From positions 1 to 46,774 of the forward strand of contig CAJXMD010000010.1 of assembly GCA_913056165.1 (NCBI GenBank): a stretch of 46,774 nucleotides of DNA, written 5' to 3'. The notes under the pieces are model-generated. The model was not told the origin of the DNA, did no database searches, and saw only the letters and a program-made list of their open reading frames with translations. Each line of letters begins with the position of its first letter. Positions within the stretch are counted from its first letter, which is position 1. This document shows, in pieces, positions 32,078 through 41,897 of this stretch. The translations under genes and the position numbers were made by a program. This stretch comes from an uncultured Halieaceae bacterium. Lineage in GTDB: Bacteria > Pseudomonadota > Gammaproteobacteria > Pseudomonadales > Halieaceae.

Positions 32078-32983
32078 ATGTCGGAAACGACTTTCAAAGG
32101 AATCATTCTCGCCGGCGGCACAGGTACCCGACTGCACCCGCTCACCAGCACCGTCAGCAAGCAGCTCATGCCCGTGTACGACAAGCCCATGGTCTACTAC
32201 CCGCTGGCTACCCTGATGCGGGCCGGTATCCGAGACATCCTGATCATCACCACGCCCCAGGACCAAGCTGCCTTTAAAGCCCTTCTTGGAGACGGGCAAC
32301 AGTGGGGGCTCAACCTGTCTTACACCATGCAGCCAAGCCCCGACGGACTGGCCCAGGCATTTATCCTCGGGGAAGACTTTGTTGGCAATAATCCGGTCGC
32401 CCTGGTGCTTGGAGATAATATTTTTTACGGCGACGGTCTCACACAGAAGCTGCAACGCTCAGCACAACAGGACCAAGGCGCCTCGGTCTTCGCCTACTAT
32501 GTCCACGACCCCGAGCGCTATGGTGTGGTCGAGTTCGACGATGCCGGGCTTGCAATCGGTATAGAGGAAAAGCCCGACGAGCCCAGATCCAACTACGCGG
32601 TCACGGGACTTTATTTCTACGATAAGGATGTGATCTCGATCGCCAAGGATATTAAACCCTCTGCGCGAGGAGAGCTGGAAATTACCGACGTCAACAAGGT
32701 CTATCTCGAGCGCGGTGATCTTCGCGTCGAGGTAATGTCGCGAGGCATGGCCTGGCTTGATACCGGTACCCACAACTCCCTACTCGACGCCGCCAACTTT
32801 ATTCGTGTCGTTGAGGAGCGTCAGGGGCTAAAGATTGCCTGTCCGGAAGAGATTGCCTATCGCATGGGCTACATCGATGCCGAACAGCTGCTGGCACTCG
32901 CCAAGCCGCTGCTGAAAAGCGGCTATGGAGTGTACCTCGAAGGTTTGCTTGATGAGCGGGGCACTTACTGGGATGGACCTTGA
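32078..32983 (+). CDS. rmlA: Glucose-1-phosphate thymidylyltransferase
   Basis: RmlA makes dTDP-glucose from dTTP and glucose-1-phosphate, the first step of dTDP-L-rhamnose synthesis. The 301 residues fit the family (about 292). The nucleotide motif [11 protein letters not shown] follows [12 protein letters not shown], and [36 protein letters not shown], and MAWLDTGTH are all conserved. The ATG at 32078 gives the normal N-terminus; the frame is open 66 codons earlier but the extension is unlike RmlA. It overlaps rmlC by 11 nt. Confidence 0.97.
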   Translation: MSETTFKGIILAGGTGTRLHPLTSTVSKQLMPVYDKPMVYYPLATLMRAGIRDILIITTPQDQAAFKALLGDGQQWGLNLSYTMQPSPDGLAQAFILGEDFVGNNPVALVLGDNIFYGDGLTQKLQRSAQQDQGASVFAYYVHDPERYGVVEFDDAGLAIGIEEKPDEPRSNYAVTGLYFYDKDVISIAKDIKPSARGELEITDVNKVYLERGDLRVEVMSRGMAWLDTGTHNSLLDAANFIRVVEERQGLKIACPEEIAYRMGYIDAEQLLALAKPLLKSGYGVYLEGLLDERGTYWDGP

Positions 32984-33524
32984 GACCACACCACTTCAGG
33001 GGGTCGCGGTCCTGCGGCCCAAAATCTTCGGTGACAGCCGCGGTTTTTTTCTGGAGAGCTGGAACCGTAAGGTCTTTGCCGACCTCGGGATTCGCCAGGA
33101 CTTTGTGCAGGACAATCACTCACGCTCCCGTCGCGGCACACTGCGGGGGCTTCACGTTCAGACCCAGCACACCCAAGGCAAACTGGTGCGGGTCGTTTCC
33201 GGTCAGGTCTTTGATGTCGTGGTTGATTTACGAGCGGACTCCCCCAGCTGTGGCCAGTGGTTTGGCTGTACCCTCACCGAGGAAGGCGGCGAAATGCTCT
33301 GGGTCCCTCCGGGCTTTGCCCACGGATTTTATGTGCTTTCAGAGACCGCGGATTTTCTCTACAAATGCACCGACTTTTACCACCCGCAAAGCGAACTAAC
33401 CCTTTCGTGGGATGATCCCCATGTGGGCATCGACTGGCCGATTCCCCCAGGGGAGGCGCCGGAGCTGTCAGCAAAGGATAAGCAAGGGTTGTCATGGGCT
33501 GACATGCCCAAGTTTCACGTTTAA
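32973..33524 (+). CDS. rmlC: dTDP-4-dehydrorhamnose 3,5-epimerase
   Basis: RmlC epimerises dTDP-4-keto-6-deoxyglucose at C3 and C5. The protein has 183 residues (family about 185) and the cupin-type fold landmarks: [17 protein letters not shown], the catalytic His in GTLRGLHVQ, then [15 protein letters not shown], and the later Tyr in [13 protein letters not shown]. The start ATG 32973 lies inside the end of rmlA. It ends stop-to-stop with rmlB, sharing a TTAA, so the plus-strand pair rmlAC converges on the minus-strand pair. Confidence 0.97.
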   Translation: MDLETTPLQGVAVLRPKIFGDSRGFFLESWNRKVFADLGIRQDFVQDNHSRSRRGTLRGLHVQTQHTQGKLVRVVSGQVFDVVVDLRADSPSCGQWFGCTLTEEGGEMLWVPPGFAHGFYVLSETADFLYKCTDFYHPQSELTLSWDDPHVGIDWPIPPGEAPELSAKDKQGLSWADMPKFHV

Positions 33525-34582
33525 GACTTGAGCAAGGGTCGCCACCACGATTCGTGGTTGAGATACCAGTCCAGTGTTTTTGCGATGCCGGTTTCAAAAG
33601 TCTCGCTCGGTGAGAACCCCAGATCTTGCTCAATTTTGGTGGCATCGATAGCGTAGCGCCAGTCGTGACCTGCGCGATCCTCCACATAGGTAATGAGGGA
33701 TTCCGCCTCACCTCTCGCAGCAGGCGACTCGGGGTAGCGACTCACGAGTTCCGGATTCTCTCGAAAACGTTCATTAAGTGCGCTGCAGAGCAACCTCACT
33801 ATATCGATATTGGCCCACTCGTTGTTACCGCCGATATTATAGGTATCTCCCACTTGACCATCGGTGATCACCCGCTCGATACCCTGCGCGTGATCAACCA
33901 CATAGAGCCAGTCACGAATGTTGGTGCCGTCGCCATAAACCGGCAGCGGTCGCCCATCAAGAATATTGGTTAAGCACAAAGGGATAAGCTTTTCGGGGAA
34001 GTGAAAGGGACCGTAATTATTGGAGCAATTACTGGTAGTAACCTCAAGGCCGTAAGTATGGTGATACGCGCGCACCAAATGGTCGCTCCCAGCTTTGCTT
34101 GCCGAGTAGGGCGAGTTGGGTTCGTAGCGCAGGGTCTCGATGAACGCCGGATCCTTAGGGCCCAAGGATCCAAACACCTCATCGGTTGAAACATGATGGA
34201 ACCGATGGGGTCGGCCAGAGCCTGCCAGGAAGACCTCTTTAGCGGCAGCCAACAACGTATAGGTGCCGATCAGGTTGGTTTGGATAAATGCATCGGGACC
34301 TGTAATCGATCGATCCACGTGACTTTCCGCAGCGAAGTGCACCAGGGTATCGATTTCATGATCAGTCAGGGCTTTGCGCACTCGCTGACCATCACAAATA
34401 TCTCCCTCGATGAAAATAATCTGCCCCGCGCCCTCCAGAGGCCCAAGGCTGGCTCGATTTCCTGCATAGGTCAGGGCGTCATAAACAACCACCCGGTCCT
34501 CGGGGTGACGCTCACACCAGTGATACACAAAGTTGGCGCCAATGAAGCCGGCCCCTCCGGTGACAAGTAATCCGCGACTCAC
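33521..34582 (-). CDS. rmlB: dTDP-glucose 4,6-dehydratase
   Basis: RmlB is an NAD+-dependent short-chain dehydrogenase-type enzyme that converts dTDP-glucose to dTDP-4-keto-6-deoxyglucose. Its 353 residues match the family. The Rossmann motif is GGAGFIG (residues 8-14); the catalytic block HVSTDEVFGSLG and YSASKAGSDHLV (YxxxK) follow. The GTG start at 34582 overlaps the rmlD stop by 4 nt (GTGA), so it is coupled to rmlD. It shares its last base pairs with rmlC on the other strand. Confidence 0.97.
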   Translation of the reverse strand: MSRGLLVTGGAGFIGANFVYHWCERHPEDRVVVYDALTYAGNRASLGPLEGAGQIIFIEGDICDGQRVRKALTDHEIDTLVHFAAESHVDRSITGPDAFIQTNLIGTYTLLAAAKEVFLAGSGRPHRFHHVSTDEVFGSLGPKDPAFIETLRYEPNSPYSASKAGSDHLVRAYHHTYGLEVTTSNCSNNYGPFHFPEKLIPLCLTNILDGRPLPVYGDGTNIRDWLYVVDHAQGIERVITDGQVGDTYNIGGNNEWANIDIVRLLCSALNERFRENPELVSRYPESPAARGEAESLITYVEDRAGHDWRYAIDATKIEQDLGFSPSETFETGIAKTLDWYLNHESWWRPLLKS

Positions 34583-35466
34583 GTGTTCTGGTCCTTATTG
34601 GTGTGTTTCATATCGACGAGCATATCCCGCAATGCATGACGCCAAGGGCGACCGCTGTAACCAAGGGCGGCTCGGGTATCGGTCTTATCCAGTACGCTGT
34701 AAGAGGGCCTGGTCGCAGGGGTTGGATATTGTTTTGCAGGAATAGGGAGCACGCTAGCGCGCTTGTCGATAAGCCCCAGAGTCAGCGCCTCCTCCTGAAT
34801 AGCGAGGGCAAAATCGAACCAGCTGCAGGCGCCGCTGTCACTCCAATGGTATATCCCGGAGCATGCGGTATTATCCCTCAGCGCCCAGCAGATACTGGCC
34901 AACTCCCTCGCCCAGGTCGGGGTGCCAATCTGGTCCTCAACAACGGATAGCTGCTCTCGCTCATTCATGAGTCTGAGCATGGTTTTGACAAAATTGACCC
35001 CGTGGCGGGAATAAACCCACCCGGTGCGCAGCACGATGTGCCCTGCAGCCGCACTCAATACAGCCCGCTCGCCCTCAAGCTTGGTTTCGCCATACACCCC
35101 CAGCGGCCGGGGCTCGTCGGAAGGCTTGTAGGGTTCACCAGCTGAGCCATCAAAAACAAAATCCGTGGAGACATGAATAAGGCGGGCGCCCGACCCGGTA
35201 GCCCAGGCCACCAAGTTTCTGGGACCGGCGGCGTTGGCAGCCGCAGCCCGTTCGGGTTCCTCCTCTGCGCGATCCACGGCGGTATAGGCCGCCGCGTTGA
35301 TGATCGTCGAAGGGTTAGCGCTATCCAGATAGCGGGTTACCTGCTCAGCATCGGCAATATCGACCTCGGCCCGAGTCGCATATACAGCACGACAAGCGGA
35401 GGGTTGCGTCATCTTGAGCTCCAGGCCTAGCTGGCCGCCAGCGCCGAAAATGACCACATCGGTCAT
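34579..35466 (-). CDS. rmlD: dTDP-4-dehydrorhamnose reductase
   Basis: RmlD performs the last step, reduction to dTDP-L-rhamnose with NADPH. The 295 residues contain GAGGQLG near the N-terminus, VSTDFVFDG, and the catalytic YGETKLEGE (YxxxK). Overlaps of 4 nt at both ends join it to rmlB and to the hydrolase gene. Together with rmlA, rmlB and rmlC it completes the rhamnose nucleotide pathway in this window. Confidence 0.97.
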   Translation of the reverse strand: MTDVVIFGAGGQLGLELKMTQPSACRAVYATRAEVDIADAEQVTRYLDSANPSTIINAAAYTAVDRAEEEPERAAAANAAGPRNLVAWATGSGARLIHVSTDFVFDGSAGEPYKPSDEPRPLGVYGETKLEGERAVLSAAAGHIVLRTGWVYSRHGVNFVKTMLRLMNEREQLSVVEDQIGTPTWARELASICWALRDNTACSGIYHWSDSGACSWFDFALAIQEEALTLGLIDKRASVLPIPAKQYPTPATRPSYSVLDKTDTRAALGYSGRPWRHALRDMLVDMKHTNKDQNT

Positions 35467-36293
35467 GGCAGGCGGGCGTCTATCCAGTCCGCAAAAGCCG
35501 CCATGATCTGCGGACCCTCGGGCTCGTTGAAAATCTCGTGGTACAGCTGGGGCAACAGAGTAAAACTAAGGTCTTGAGACCCCACTCGGGCGACGAAGTG
35601 CTCTGACCCCGAGGGCGCGGCCATCGAATCGGCTTCACCATGCATCACCAAAAGAGGCAGGGTAATCTCCCCCGCCCTCTCAAGTACTGAGCCCATTGTT
35701 GTCAGCAGAGCATAAGCCAGCCCGGCAGTGACCTTACCGTGATTCACCAGAGGATCGTTGTTGTAAGCCTCAACGACTTTGGGGTCTCTGCTGACACCGT
35801 TGGCATCAAGCGCCAATACTCCCAAACGGGGTAAAACCTTTGCCAACAGACCCACCAGCTTCAGGAGGATTGGCGAGGGAGGCTCCCCAGCTTCAAAAGC
35901 GGGACCACTCAGCAGCGCACCACGATATTGGCTTTGGTCTTCCAGCATTAATCTTGAGACGATCAAGCCACCCATACTGTGGCCGAGAATAAAACAGGGA
36001 AGGTCAGCCTCGGCTGCGGCCAGATGGGCTCGGCACTCTCTGACGCCTGTCAAAAAGTCATCGAAACTTTTAACAAAAACACGATGACCGGGAGACTCTC
36101 CATGTCCGGGGTGATCCATCGCAACCACCGTGAGACCTCGAGCCGCGAATATCTCGGCAAGTGGTTGATAACGACCGCTATGCTCCCCAAGACCGTGGAC
36201 GATAATGACCGACCCCCTTGCCGGACCCTCCGACTGCCACTGTCGGCAAAAAAGGCCCGAGGGAAGTGCGATCGTTTCAGGCACCAACATCAT
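35463..36293 (-). CDS. Alpha/beta hydrolase (monoacylglycerol lipase/lysophospholipase-like)
   Basis: A 276-residue cytosolic hydrolase of the monoglyceride lipase/PldB type. The nucleophile elbow is GHSMGG (Ser106), the oxyanion region is VHGLGEHSGRY, the acid lies in HGEADSMA and the catalytic His in LYHEIFNE. It should cleave a lipid ester such as a mono-acylglycerol or lysophospholipid; the natural substrate is unknown. It overlaps rmlD by 4 nt and follows ilvE by 23 bp, a position that looks incidental to rhamnose synthesis. Confidence 0.88.
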   Translation of the reverse strand: MMLVPETIALPSGLFCRQWQSEGPARGSVIIVHGLGEHSGRYQPLAEIFAARGLTVVAMDHPGHGESPGHRVFVKSFDDFLTGVRECRAHLAAAEADLPCFILGHSMGGLIVSRLMLEDQSQYRGALLSGPAFEAGEPPSPILLKLVGLLAKVLPRLGVLALDANGVSRDPKVVEAYNNDPLVNHGKVTAGLAYALLTTMGSVLERAGEITLPLLVMHGEADSMAAPSGSEHFVARVGSQDLSFTLLPQLYHEIFNEPEGPQIMAAFADWIDARLP

Positions 36294-36316
36294 TCAGTCC
36301 TAAGAAGATAGCCAAT

Positions 36317-37249
36317 CTAATCCGCGGCCACCGGCGTCAGCCACTCGCCATAGCGTGCCGACCGCCCTCTGACCGCATCGAAATAAATGGCCTGTAGCTT
36401 CTCCGTTACCGGCCCTCGGCGGCCCTCGCCAACCTGCCGTCGATCGAGCTCCCGGATTGGCACCACCTCAGCTGCTGTCCCCGTGAAGAACGCTTCATCA
36501 CAGATATAAACCTCGTCCCGCGTGATGCGTTTTTCACGAACCTGATAACCCTCATCCGCAGCAATCTGAAATATCGCGTTGCGAGTGATGCCGTCCAGAC
36601 AAGAGGTCAGATCGGGGGTGTAGATCACTCCATCCCGAACCATAAAAAAGTTTTCCCCGCTGCCCTCGGCAACATATCCCTCGTTATCAAGCAGCAAGGC
36701 TTCCTCACACCCGCTGTCCAGTGCCTCACGAAGCGCCATAATGGAGTTGATGTAATTGCCGTTTGCCTTGGCTTTGCACATCGTAATGTTGACGTGGTGG
36801 CGGGTGTAGCTTGAGGTCCGCACCGCAATGCCCCGGTCTCGCGCCTCGGGGTCCATGTAAGAAGGCCATGGCCACGCCGCAACCATCACGTGGGTCTTCA
36901 GGTTATCCGCACGCAGACCCATGCCCTCGGAACCGAGAAAACACATGGGGCGCAAATATCCCTCTTCGAGCTCGTTAACCCGAACGACTTCGCGCTGGGC
37001 TGCATTCAGTGTTGCCTTGTCCCAAGGCATATCCATCTGCAATATTTTGGCCGAGCGAAAGAGGCGGTCGGTGTGCTCTCGCAAGCGGAAAATACAGGTG
37101 CCCTGCTCGTCGGTCTTGTATGCCCTGACCCCCTCGAAAACACCGAGACCGTAGTGGAAAGTGTGCGTCAAAACATGGACTTTTGCTTCCTGCCAGGGAA
37201 CCAGCTCTCCATCTAGCCATATTTGCCCACTGAGCTTGGACAGATCCAT
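36317..37249 (-). CDS. ilvE: Branched-chain amino acid aminotransferase
   Basis: A PLP enzyme that performs the final transamination of isoleucine, leucine and valine synthesis. The 310 residues match E. coli IlvE (309). Markers are FHYGLGVFEGVRAY, LRPMCFLGSEGMG, the PLP lysine in CKAKANGNY (about Lys161), and EALLLDNEGYVAEGSGENFFMV with SCLDGITRNAI. The ATG at 37249 has AGGG upstream. It lies 11 bp after glnE, the order seen in Pseudomonas, so the two are probably co-transcribed. Confidence 0.96.
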   Translation of the reverse strand: MDLSKLSGQIWLDGELVPWQEAKVHVLTHTFHYGLGVFEGVRAYKTDEQGTCIFRLREHTDRLFRSAKILQMDMPWDKATLNAAQREVVRVNELEEGYLRPMCFLGSEGMGLRADNLKTHVMVAAWPWPSYMDPEARDRGIAVRTSSYTRHHVNITMCKAKANGNYINSIMALREALDSGCEEALLLDNEGYVAEGSGENFFMVRDGVIYTPDLTSCLDGITRNAIFQIAADEGYQVREKRITRDEVYICDEAFFTGTAAEVVPIRELDRRQVGEGRRGPVTEKLQAIYFDAVRGRSARYGEWLTPVAAD

Positions 37250-37260
37250 GTTATACCCTC

Positions 37261-40155
37261 TTAATTTTCCACAAGCCTGCTATCTGCCAACCCTGACAGC
37301 GCGGGGAGATCCGGCAGAATCTCATCACGAATAGCGATTACCGTTAACAGCGTCTCTTTAAACTTATCAATGTGCCCAAGCGGCTCCGCTCCCGTTAGTA
37401 CCGCGCGGTGGACATGAGCACGATACGCCAGGTAGCCCAGTCTGAGCTTTTCTCCGTGGTCTTCCGACAATATGCCATGGCCCACCAAGGAGGCCAGCAA
37501 GTTTACAACATCTGTGTCTTTCGCGAGTTCCGGATATTTCGATGCGGCCTTCAGAACCAGATATTGCACAATAAATTCAATATCAACGATGCCTCCCGGG
37601 TCACGCTTGAGGTCAAACTGATCGGCTGTGCCCCCAATACGACTCTCCCCTTCGTGAAGCATCCGTCGTCTCATGGATACCACGTCTTCAAGCAGCCGCC
37701 CTGAATCTCGCTGCCGGCGAAGGATCACTAGCCTCGCCTTTATCAGAGCGTCACAGAGAGCCTGATCCCCCGCCACCGGCCTCGCACGCACAAGGGCTTG
37801 ATGTTCCCAGGTCCACGCTGAATCTTCCTGATAGCGCAGAAATCCCTCGTAAGTTACGCAGGGCAGGCCCGATTGACCATTGGGTCTGAGGCGCATGTCC
37901 ACCTCATACAACTGCCCCGAAGCGACGTTGGTACCAAGAATGTGAACCACCCGCTGTGCCAGCCGAGCAAAAAAACGAGAATTATCGATCTGACGTGGTC
38001 CCGAGGTTTCACCATCGGCGCCGTCAAATACGAACACCAAATCCAGATCTGAACCATAGCCAAGCTCGATTCCCCCAAGCTTGCCATAGGCCATCACAGC
38101 AAAACCCGCGCTATCCCCTCCCGGCTCACCATGACGTGAGACCAGCTCCGCCCGCGCCACGTCAATGGCGTGCTGAATGATGACCTCTGCCAGAAAAGTA
38201 AGGTTATCGCTGGCCTTCATGGTATCGATCCGACCACTCAATTCACTCGCCGCCACGCGCAGCACCACCCCATCCTTGACCGTGGCCATTACCTGCATCT
38301 GCTGCTCGAGATCATCCTGAGGAATCCTCAGGAGCTGCTCCCTGACAAGGACCGTCATTTCTCCTCGATTAGGTGCCTTGTAAAGCCGCTCTTCGTGAAG
38401 CAGCTCTTCAACCAGCTCAGGGCGCCGCTCGAGCTTGGTAGCAATCCATGGACTGGCACCGTTAAGCCATACCAGTTGTTTCAGGGCCAGCGGGTTTTCA
38501 ACCATCAACGCGAGATAGGCGCTCCGTCGAAGCACTGCGTTAACGAAGGGTAAAGTCTTAATGAGACCGGTATCAGGCCAATCGGTGCCGGCCGCCGCAT
38601 CAATCAGTTGGGGAAGAAACTGTTCCAGGCGCTTGCGTCCGTCGTTCTGCAACATCAGAACTCTTGTACTTCCCATCAGCTGCTGAATTGCGTCCCACGT
38701 TAATTGAGGATCATCAAAGCCCCGCGCGCGCAGAGAGTCCGCCGAGAACTCATCCCAGCTCAAGCGCGGCAAGGCTTCGGTACTCTCTGTCTCACCAAGG
38801 TTTAACAGCACACCAAAGTAATGGCTGATCCTTTCGCGGACCCCGTCAACTTCAATAAGTAGCTCGGCCCAATCATTAGACCCCATGACACAGGCTAGCC
38901 TCCACCGGCTGATTTCATCCGCAGGCAAGGTCTGAGTTTGCTCATCGGCTATACCCTGTAACGCATTCTCCAACCGACGAAGAAACCGGTAACCGCTGTA
39001 GAGTCCATCGCGGTCATCCACAGAAATAAAGTCAAGTTTCAGCAAGGCATCCAGAGCAGATCTCAAGGACCTGGTCTGAAGCGAGGTATTGCGGCCTCCG
39101 TGGATTAACTGTTTGCATTGAACAATGAACTCAACCTCCCGAATTCCTCCAGACCCTCGCTTGATGTTATTTTGAAGCTGGAGCCGTCTAGTCTCAGCCT
39201 CGATAGTTTTTTTCAAGCCTCTCAGAGAATCTATGACACCAAAGTCGGTGTAACGTCTATAGACAAAGGCTCGCAGCATGTCCTCCAGCGGCGCTACCAT
39301 CTCTGGCGAACCAGTGATGGCCCGCGCTTTAACCATCGCATAACGCTCCCATTCCCGACCATGCTCCTGCAGGTAGAGCTCCATGGCGTTGTAGTTGGTA
39401 ACCAATGCCCCGCTACCCCCAAAGGGCCGCAACCGCATATCCACGCGGAAACAAAATCCCTGCGCAGTTTGGGCATCAAGAAGCTTGATCACCGACTGCC
39501 CCACCCGAATAAAGAACTCTTGATTACTGATGGATTTCTTTTTCCCCGTGGTTGAGCCCGCCTCGGGGTAAAGAAATATGAGGTCAATATCAGAGGATAG
39601 ATTCAGCTCCATACCGCCGAGCTTTCCCATGCCAAGCACAACCAATTCCTGAGGTGTCTGACTCCACTCGCCAACTGGCACACCGTAGCGGGTCTCCCAG
39701 TAAGACATCGCCCAACTCACCGCATAACGAATCGCAGTATCGGCCAGGGTGGAGAGTCCCGACAGGGTCTCATCAAGATCTGCTACACCTGAAAATTCTC
39801 TCGCGACCAGTCGGAGCATCTGTCGGTTTCTGAAACACCGAAGACCCTCCATGACGGCAGACTCATCACTAGCGCTACCAAGGGCCTCGGCCAATTCCTG
39901 CTGGAAGTCCCCTTCTGATACCGGGGCAGGGCCGAACAGGCAATCCTTCTCAATCGCGGCTTGCACCCAGTGCGGCTGTTTGAGCGTCTGTTCCAGAAAA
40001 AAGTCGCTGGTCGTGAGTACCCGCTCAAAAGGCTCATGTGCCCGCTTCCTCTCCAGCGCGTCGTCCAGAGCGGAAAACGTATCAGGGCCGAGCTGGTCCC
40101 TGAGCCGCTCCCAGGCCGCATCCCGAATGGACTCTAACGCTGGAGACATGGCCAC
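37261..40155 (-). CDS. glnE: Glutamine synthetase adenylyltransferase/adenylyl-removing enzyme
   Basis: A 964-residue bifunctional enzyme that adenylylates glutamine synthetase to switch it off and removes the AMP to switch it on, in response to PII. Two related nucleotidyltransferase domains are visible: the N-terminal adenylyl-removing domain with LSSDIDLIFLYPEAG, and the C-terminal adenylyltransferase domain with GYGSDLDLVFVFDG. The Asp pairs of both active sites are intact. The start is GTG 40155, 7 nt after GAGGA; ATG 40149 is the alternative. It heads the minus-strand array glnE-ilvE-hydrolase-rmlD-rmlB, in which no gap exceeds 23 bp. Confidence 0.97.
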   Translation of the reverse strand: MAMSPALESIRDAAWERLRDQLGPDTFSALDDALERKRAHEPFERVLTTSDFFLEQTLKQPHWVQAAIEKDCLFGPAPVSEGDFQQELAEALGSASDESAVMEGLRCFRNRQMLRLVAREFSGVADLDETLSGLSTLADTAIRYAVSWAMSYWETRYGVPVGEWSQTPQELVVLGMGKLGGMELNLSSDIDLIFLYPEAGSTTGKKKSISNQEFFIRVGQSVIKLLDAQTAQGFCFRVDMRLRPFGGSGALVTNYNAMELYLQEHGREWERYAMVKARAITGSPEMVAPLEDMLRAFVYRRYTDFGVIDSLRGLKKTIEAETRRLQLQNNIKRGSGGIREVEFIVQCKQLIHGGRNTSLQTRSLRSALDALLKLDFISVDDRDGLYSGYRFLRRLENALQGIADEQTQTLPADEISRWRLACVMGSNDWAELLIEVDGVRERISHYFGVLLNLGETESTEALPRLSWDEFSADSLRARGFDDPQLTWDAIQQLMGSTRVLMLQNDGRKRLEQFLPQLIDAAAGTDWPDTGLIKTLPFVNAVLRRSAYLALMVENPLALKQLVWLNGASPWIATKLERRPELVEELLHEERLYKAPNRGEMTVLVREQLLRIPQDDLEQQMQVMATVKDGVVLRVAASELSGRIDTMKASDNLTFLAEVIIQHAIDVARAELVSRHGEPGGDSAGFAVMAYGKLGGIELGYGSDLDLVFVFDGADGETSGPRQIDNSRFFARLAQRVVHILGTNVASGQLYEVDMRLRPNGQSGLPCVTYEGFLRYQEDSAWTWEHQALVRARPVAGDQALCDALIKARLVILRRQRDSGRLLEDVVSMRRRMLHEGESRIGGTADQFDLKRDPGGIVDIEFIVQYLVLKAASKYPELAKDTDVVNLLASLVGHGILSEDHGEKLRLGYLAYRAHVHRAVLTGAEPLGHIDKFKETLLTVIAIRDEILPDLPALSGLADSRLVEN

Positions 40156-40492
40156 GGATCAATCCTCAAAAGCTGTTTCGCCAGTATCTCTGTTGGCGTG
40201 GTCTCATCAATTCGAGTTTCCGTTGGAAGTATGATTACCGCGTCCATGACAGCAGTTTACGGACTATCCCATCGTTGTCACGGCCCTATCACCACTCCCT
40301 TTCCCGGACTATTCACCGACCACCGCAGTCCTCCAAGAGACCTGATAGTAACCAGCTTGCGAGACCACTACCTCAACGCTGGGTGCCCGCGAGCCAACAA
40401 TTGCCGAGACTTATAAGCTCTGTTTCCGGTACCCTTGGCAGCTTTTTTCAGCATACCGTTTCGCGCAACCCCATTTAGTAGAGCCTAATATC
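40156..40492. other. 337-bp divergent spacer between glnE and argA
   Basis: The region must hold both promoters. I find no gene, tRNA or repeat in it. CTTATAAG (40410-40417) is a perfect 8-bp palindrome and the only notable dyad, but its -10-like sequence has no matching -35. No plausible ARG box (ArgR operator) or NtrC site could be picked out by eye. Confidence 0.4.
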
Positions 40493-41797
40493 GTGCCTTC
40501 ACCTCTTGAGCACATAGACTGGTTTCGACACACCAGTCCCTACATCCGGAATCACCGGGGGCGAACCTTTGTCATTCATTTAGGCAGCGGCGCCCTCGAC
40601 AGTCCAGTTTTCCCGCATCTCATTCACGACCTGGCGCTACTCCACTTGTTGGGAATAAAGCTGGTTCTAGTCCATGCGACCAGGGGCGAAATAGAAGCAG
40701 CACTGGATGCACTTGAGATTGAGGGCGTTCTGCACAGAGGGGTTCGAGTCACTACCGAAGAGGTGCTTGGAGTGGTTCGCGATGTGGTGGCAGCTCAGCG
40801 CCTCCAGCTTGAAAGCCAGCTCTCCGCAGGACTGCCGGATTCCCCGATGCATGGATCCAAACTGAGAGTCGTTAGTGGCAATTTTGTGACCGCGCGGCCT
40901 CTCGGTGTCGTCGACGGTATTGACTTCCAGTTCACCGGCGCGGTTCGTCGGCTTGATGCAGTGGGGATGTCCGGGGTGTTGGATAACGACGGCATACTGC
41001 TGCTCTCCCCCTTGGGCTTTTCACTGACTGGGGAGGTGTTCAACATCAGTGCCAATGAGCTTGCTACCGCAGCCGCGATTACACTGGGTGCCGACAAGCT
41101 CATCATCATGGACAAGGCTTCTGGCTTGCTCGATGACACGGGGAAATTAATACGGCAGCTTACCGTTGATGATGCGCAACGGCTCGCGATCAGTGATTCG
41201 GCTCAGGCTGAGCATCGGGACGCTGCCTGCCGCGCTTGCGATCAGGGGGTTCATCGGGCGCACATTATTAGTTACGAGCAAAACGGCGCCTTGATCGAAG
41301 AATTATTTACCCACGACGGTGGCGGCACTCTCATCAGCCAGGAAGCCTATGAACAAGCCCGGCGAGCAACCGTTGAGGATATTGCGGGGGTGCTTGATCT
41401 CATTCGTCCCCTAGAAGATGAAGGCATTCTCGTGCGTCGATCCCGTGAGCGATTGGAACAGGAAATAGATAATTTCCGGGTGCTGGAGCGGGATGGCAGG
41501 GTTATCGCTTGTGCGGCTCTTTATCCCTTTGGAGATTCATCGATGGCGGAGATCGCCTGCGTTGCAACCCATGAAGATTACCGTCGGGGTGGGCGGGGCC
41601 AGCACCTGTTGGAGCTACTCCTAGAGGAAGCCAAAGAAGATGGGTTGTTATCGCTGTTCGTGCTGACAACCCAAAGTGCTCACTGGTTTCTAGAACAGGG
41701 GTTCAGTGAAGTTAGTCTGGATAGGCTCCCCACCGAGCGCCAGGCGCTTTATAACCTGCAACGAAATTCCAAGGTGCTCATCCGGCAGATCAATTGA
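40493..41797 (+). CDS. argA: N-acetylglutamate synthase
   Basis: The first enzyme of arginine synthesis, making N-acetylglutamate from glutamate and acetyl-CoA. It is 434 residues (E. coli 443). Residues about 1-285 form an amino-acid-kinase-like domain (HTSPYIRNHRGRTFVIHLGSGAL), where arginine feedback normally binds. About 290-430 is a GNAT acetyltransferase domain with acetyl-CoA motif HEDYRRGGRGQHLLELLLEEA. The start is GTG 40493 and gives a family-like N-terminus. Confidence 0.95.
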   Translation: MPSPLEHIDWFRHTSPYIRNHRGRTFVIHLGSGALDSPVFPHLIHDLALLHLLGIKLVLVHATRGEIEAALDALEIEGVLHRGVRVTTEEVLGVVRDVVAAQRLQLESQLSAGLPDSPMHGSKLRVVSGNFVTARPLGVVDGIDFQFTGAVRRLDAVGMSGVLDNDGILLLSPLGFSLTGEVFNISANELATAAAITLGADKLIIMDKASGLLDDTGKLIRQLTVDDAQRLAISDSAQAEHRDAACRACDQGVHRAHIISYEQNGALIEELFTHDGGGTLISQEAYEQARRATVEDIAGVLDLIRPLEDEGILVRRSRERLEQEIDNFRVLERDGRVIACAALYPFGDSSMAEIACVATHEDYRRGGRGQHLLELLLEEAKEDGLLSLFVLTTQSAHWFLEQGFSEVSLDRLPTERQALYNLQRNSKVLIRQIN

Positions 41798-41897
41798 CCG
41801 CGGTCCGCCGTGCCGCCCCCAGCCGCTCCGGGAGTGCTAAACTTCCCTACCGGAAAGTCGAGTCCACCCAAAGAAAAACCTGCGCCGAGATCACCCA

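Noticed and set aside
37956..38553. Plus-strand frames opposite glnE
   Set aside because: They are shadows of glnE with biased composition and no domain.
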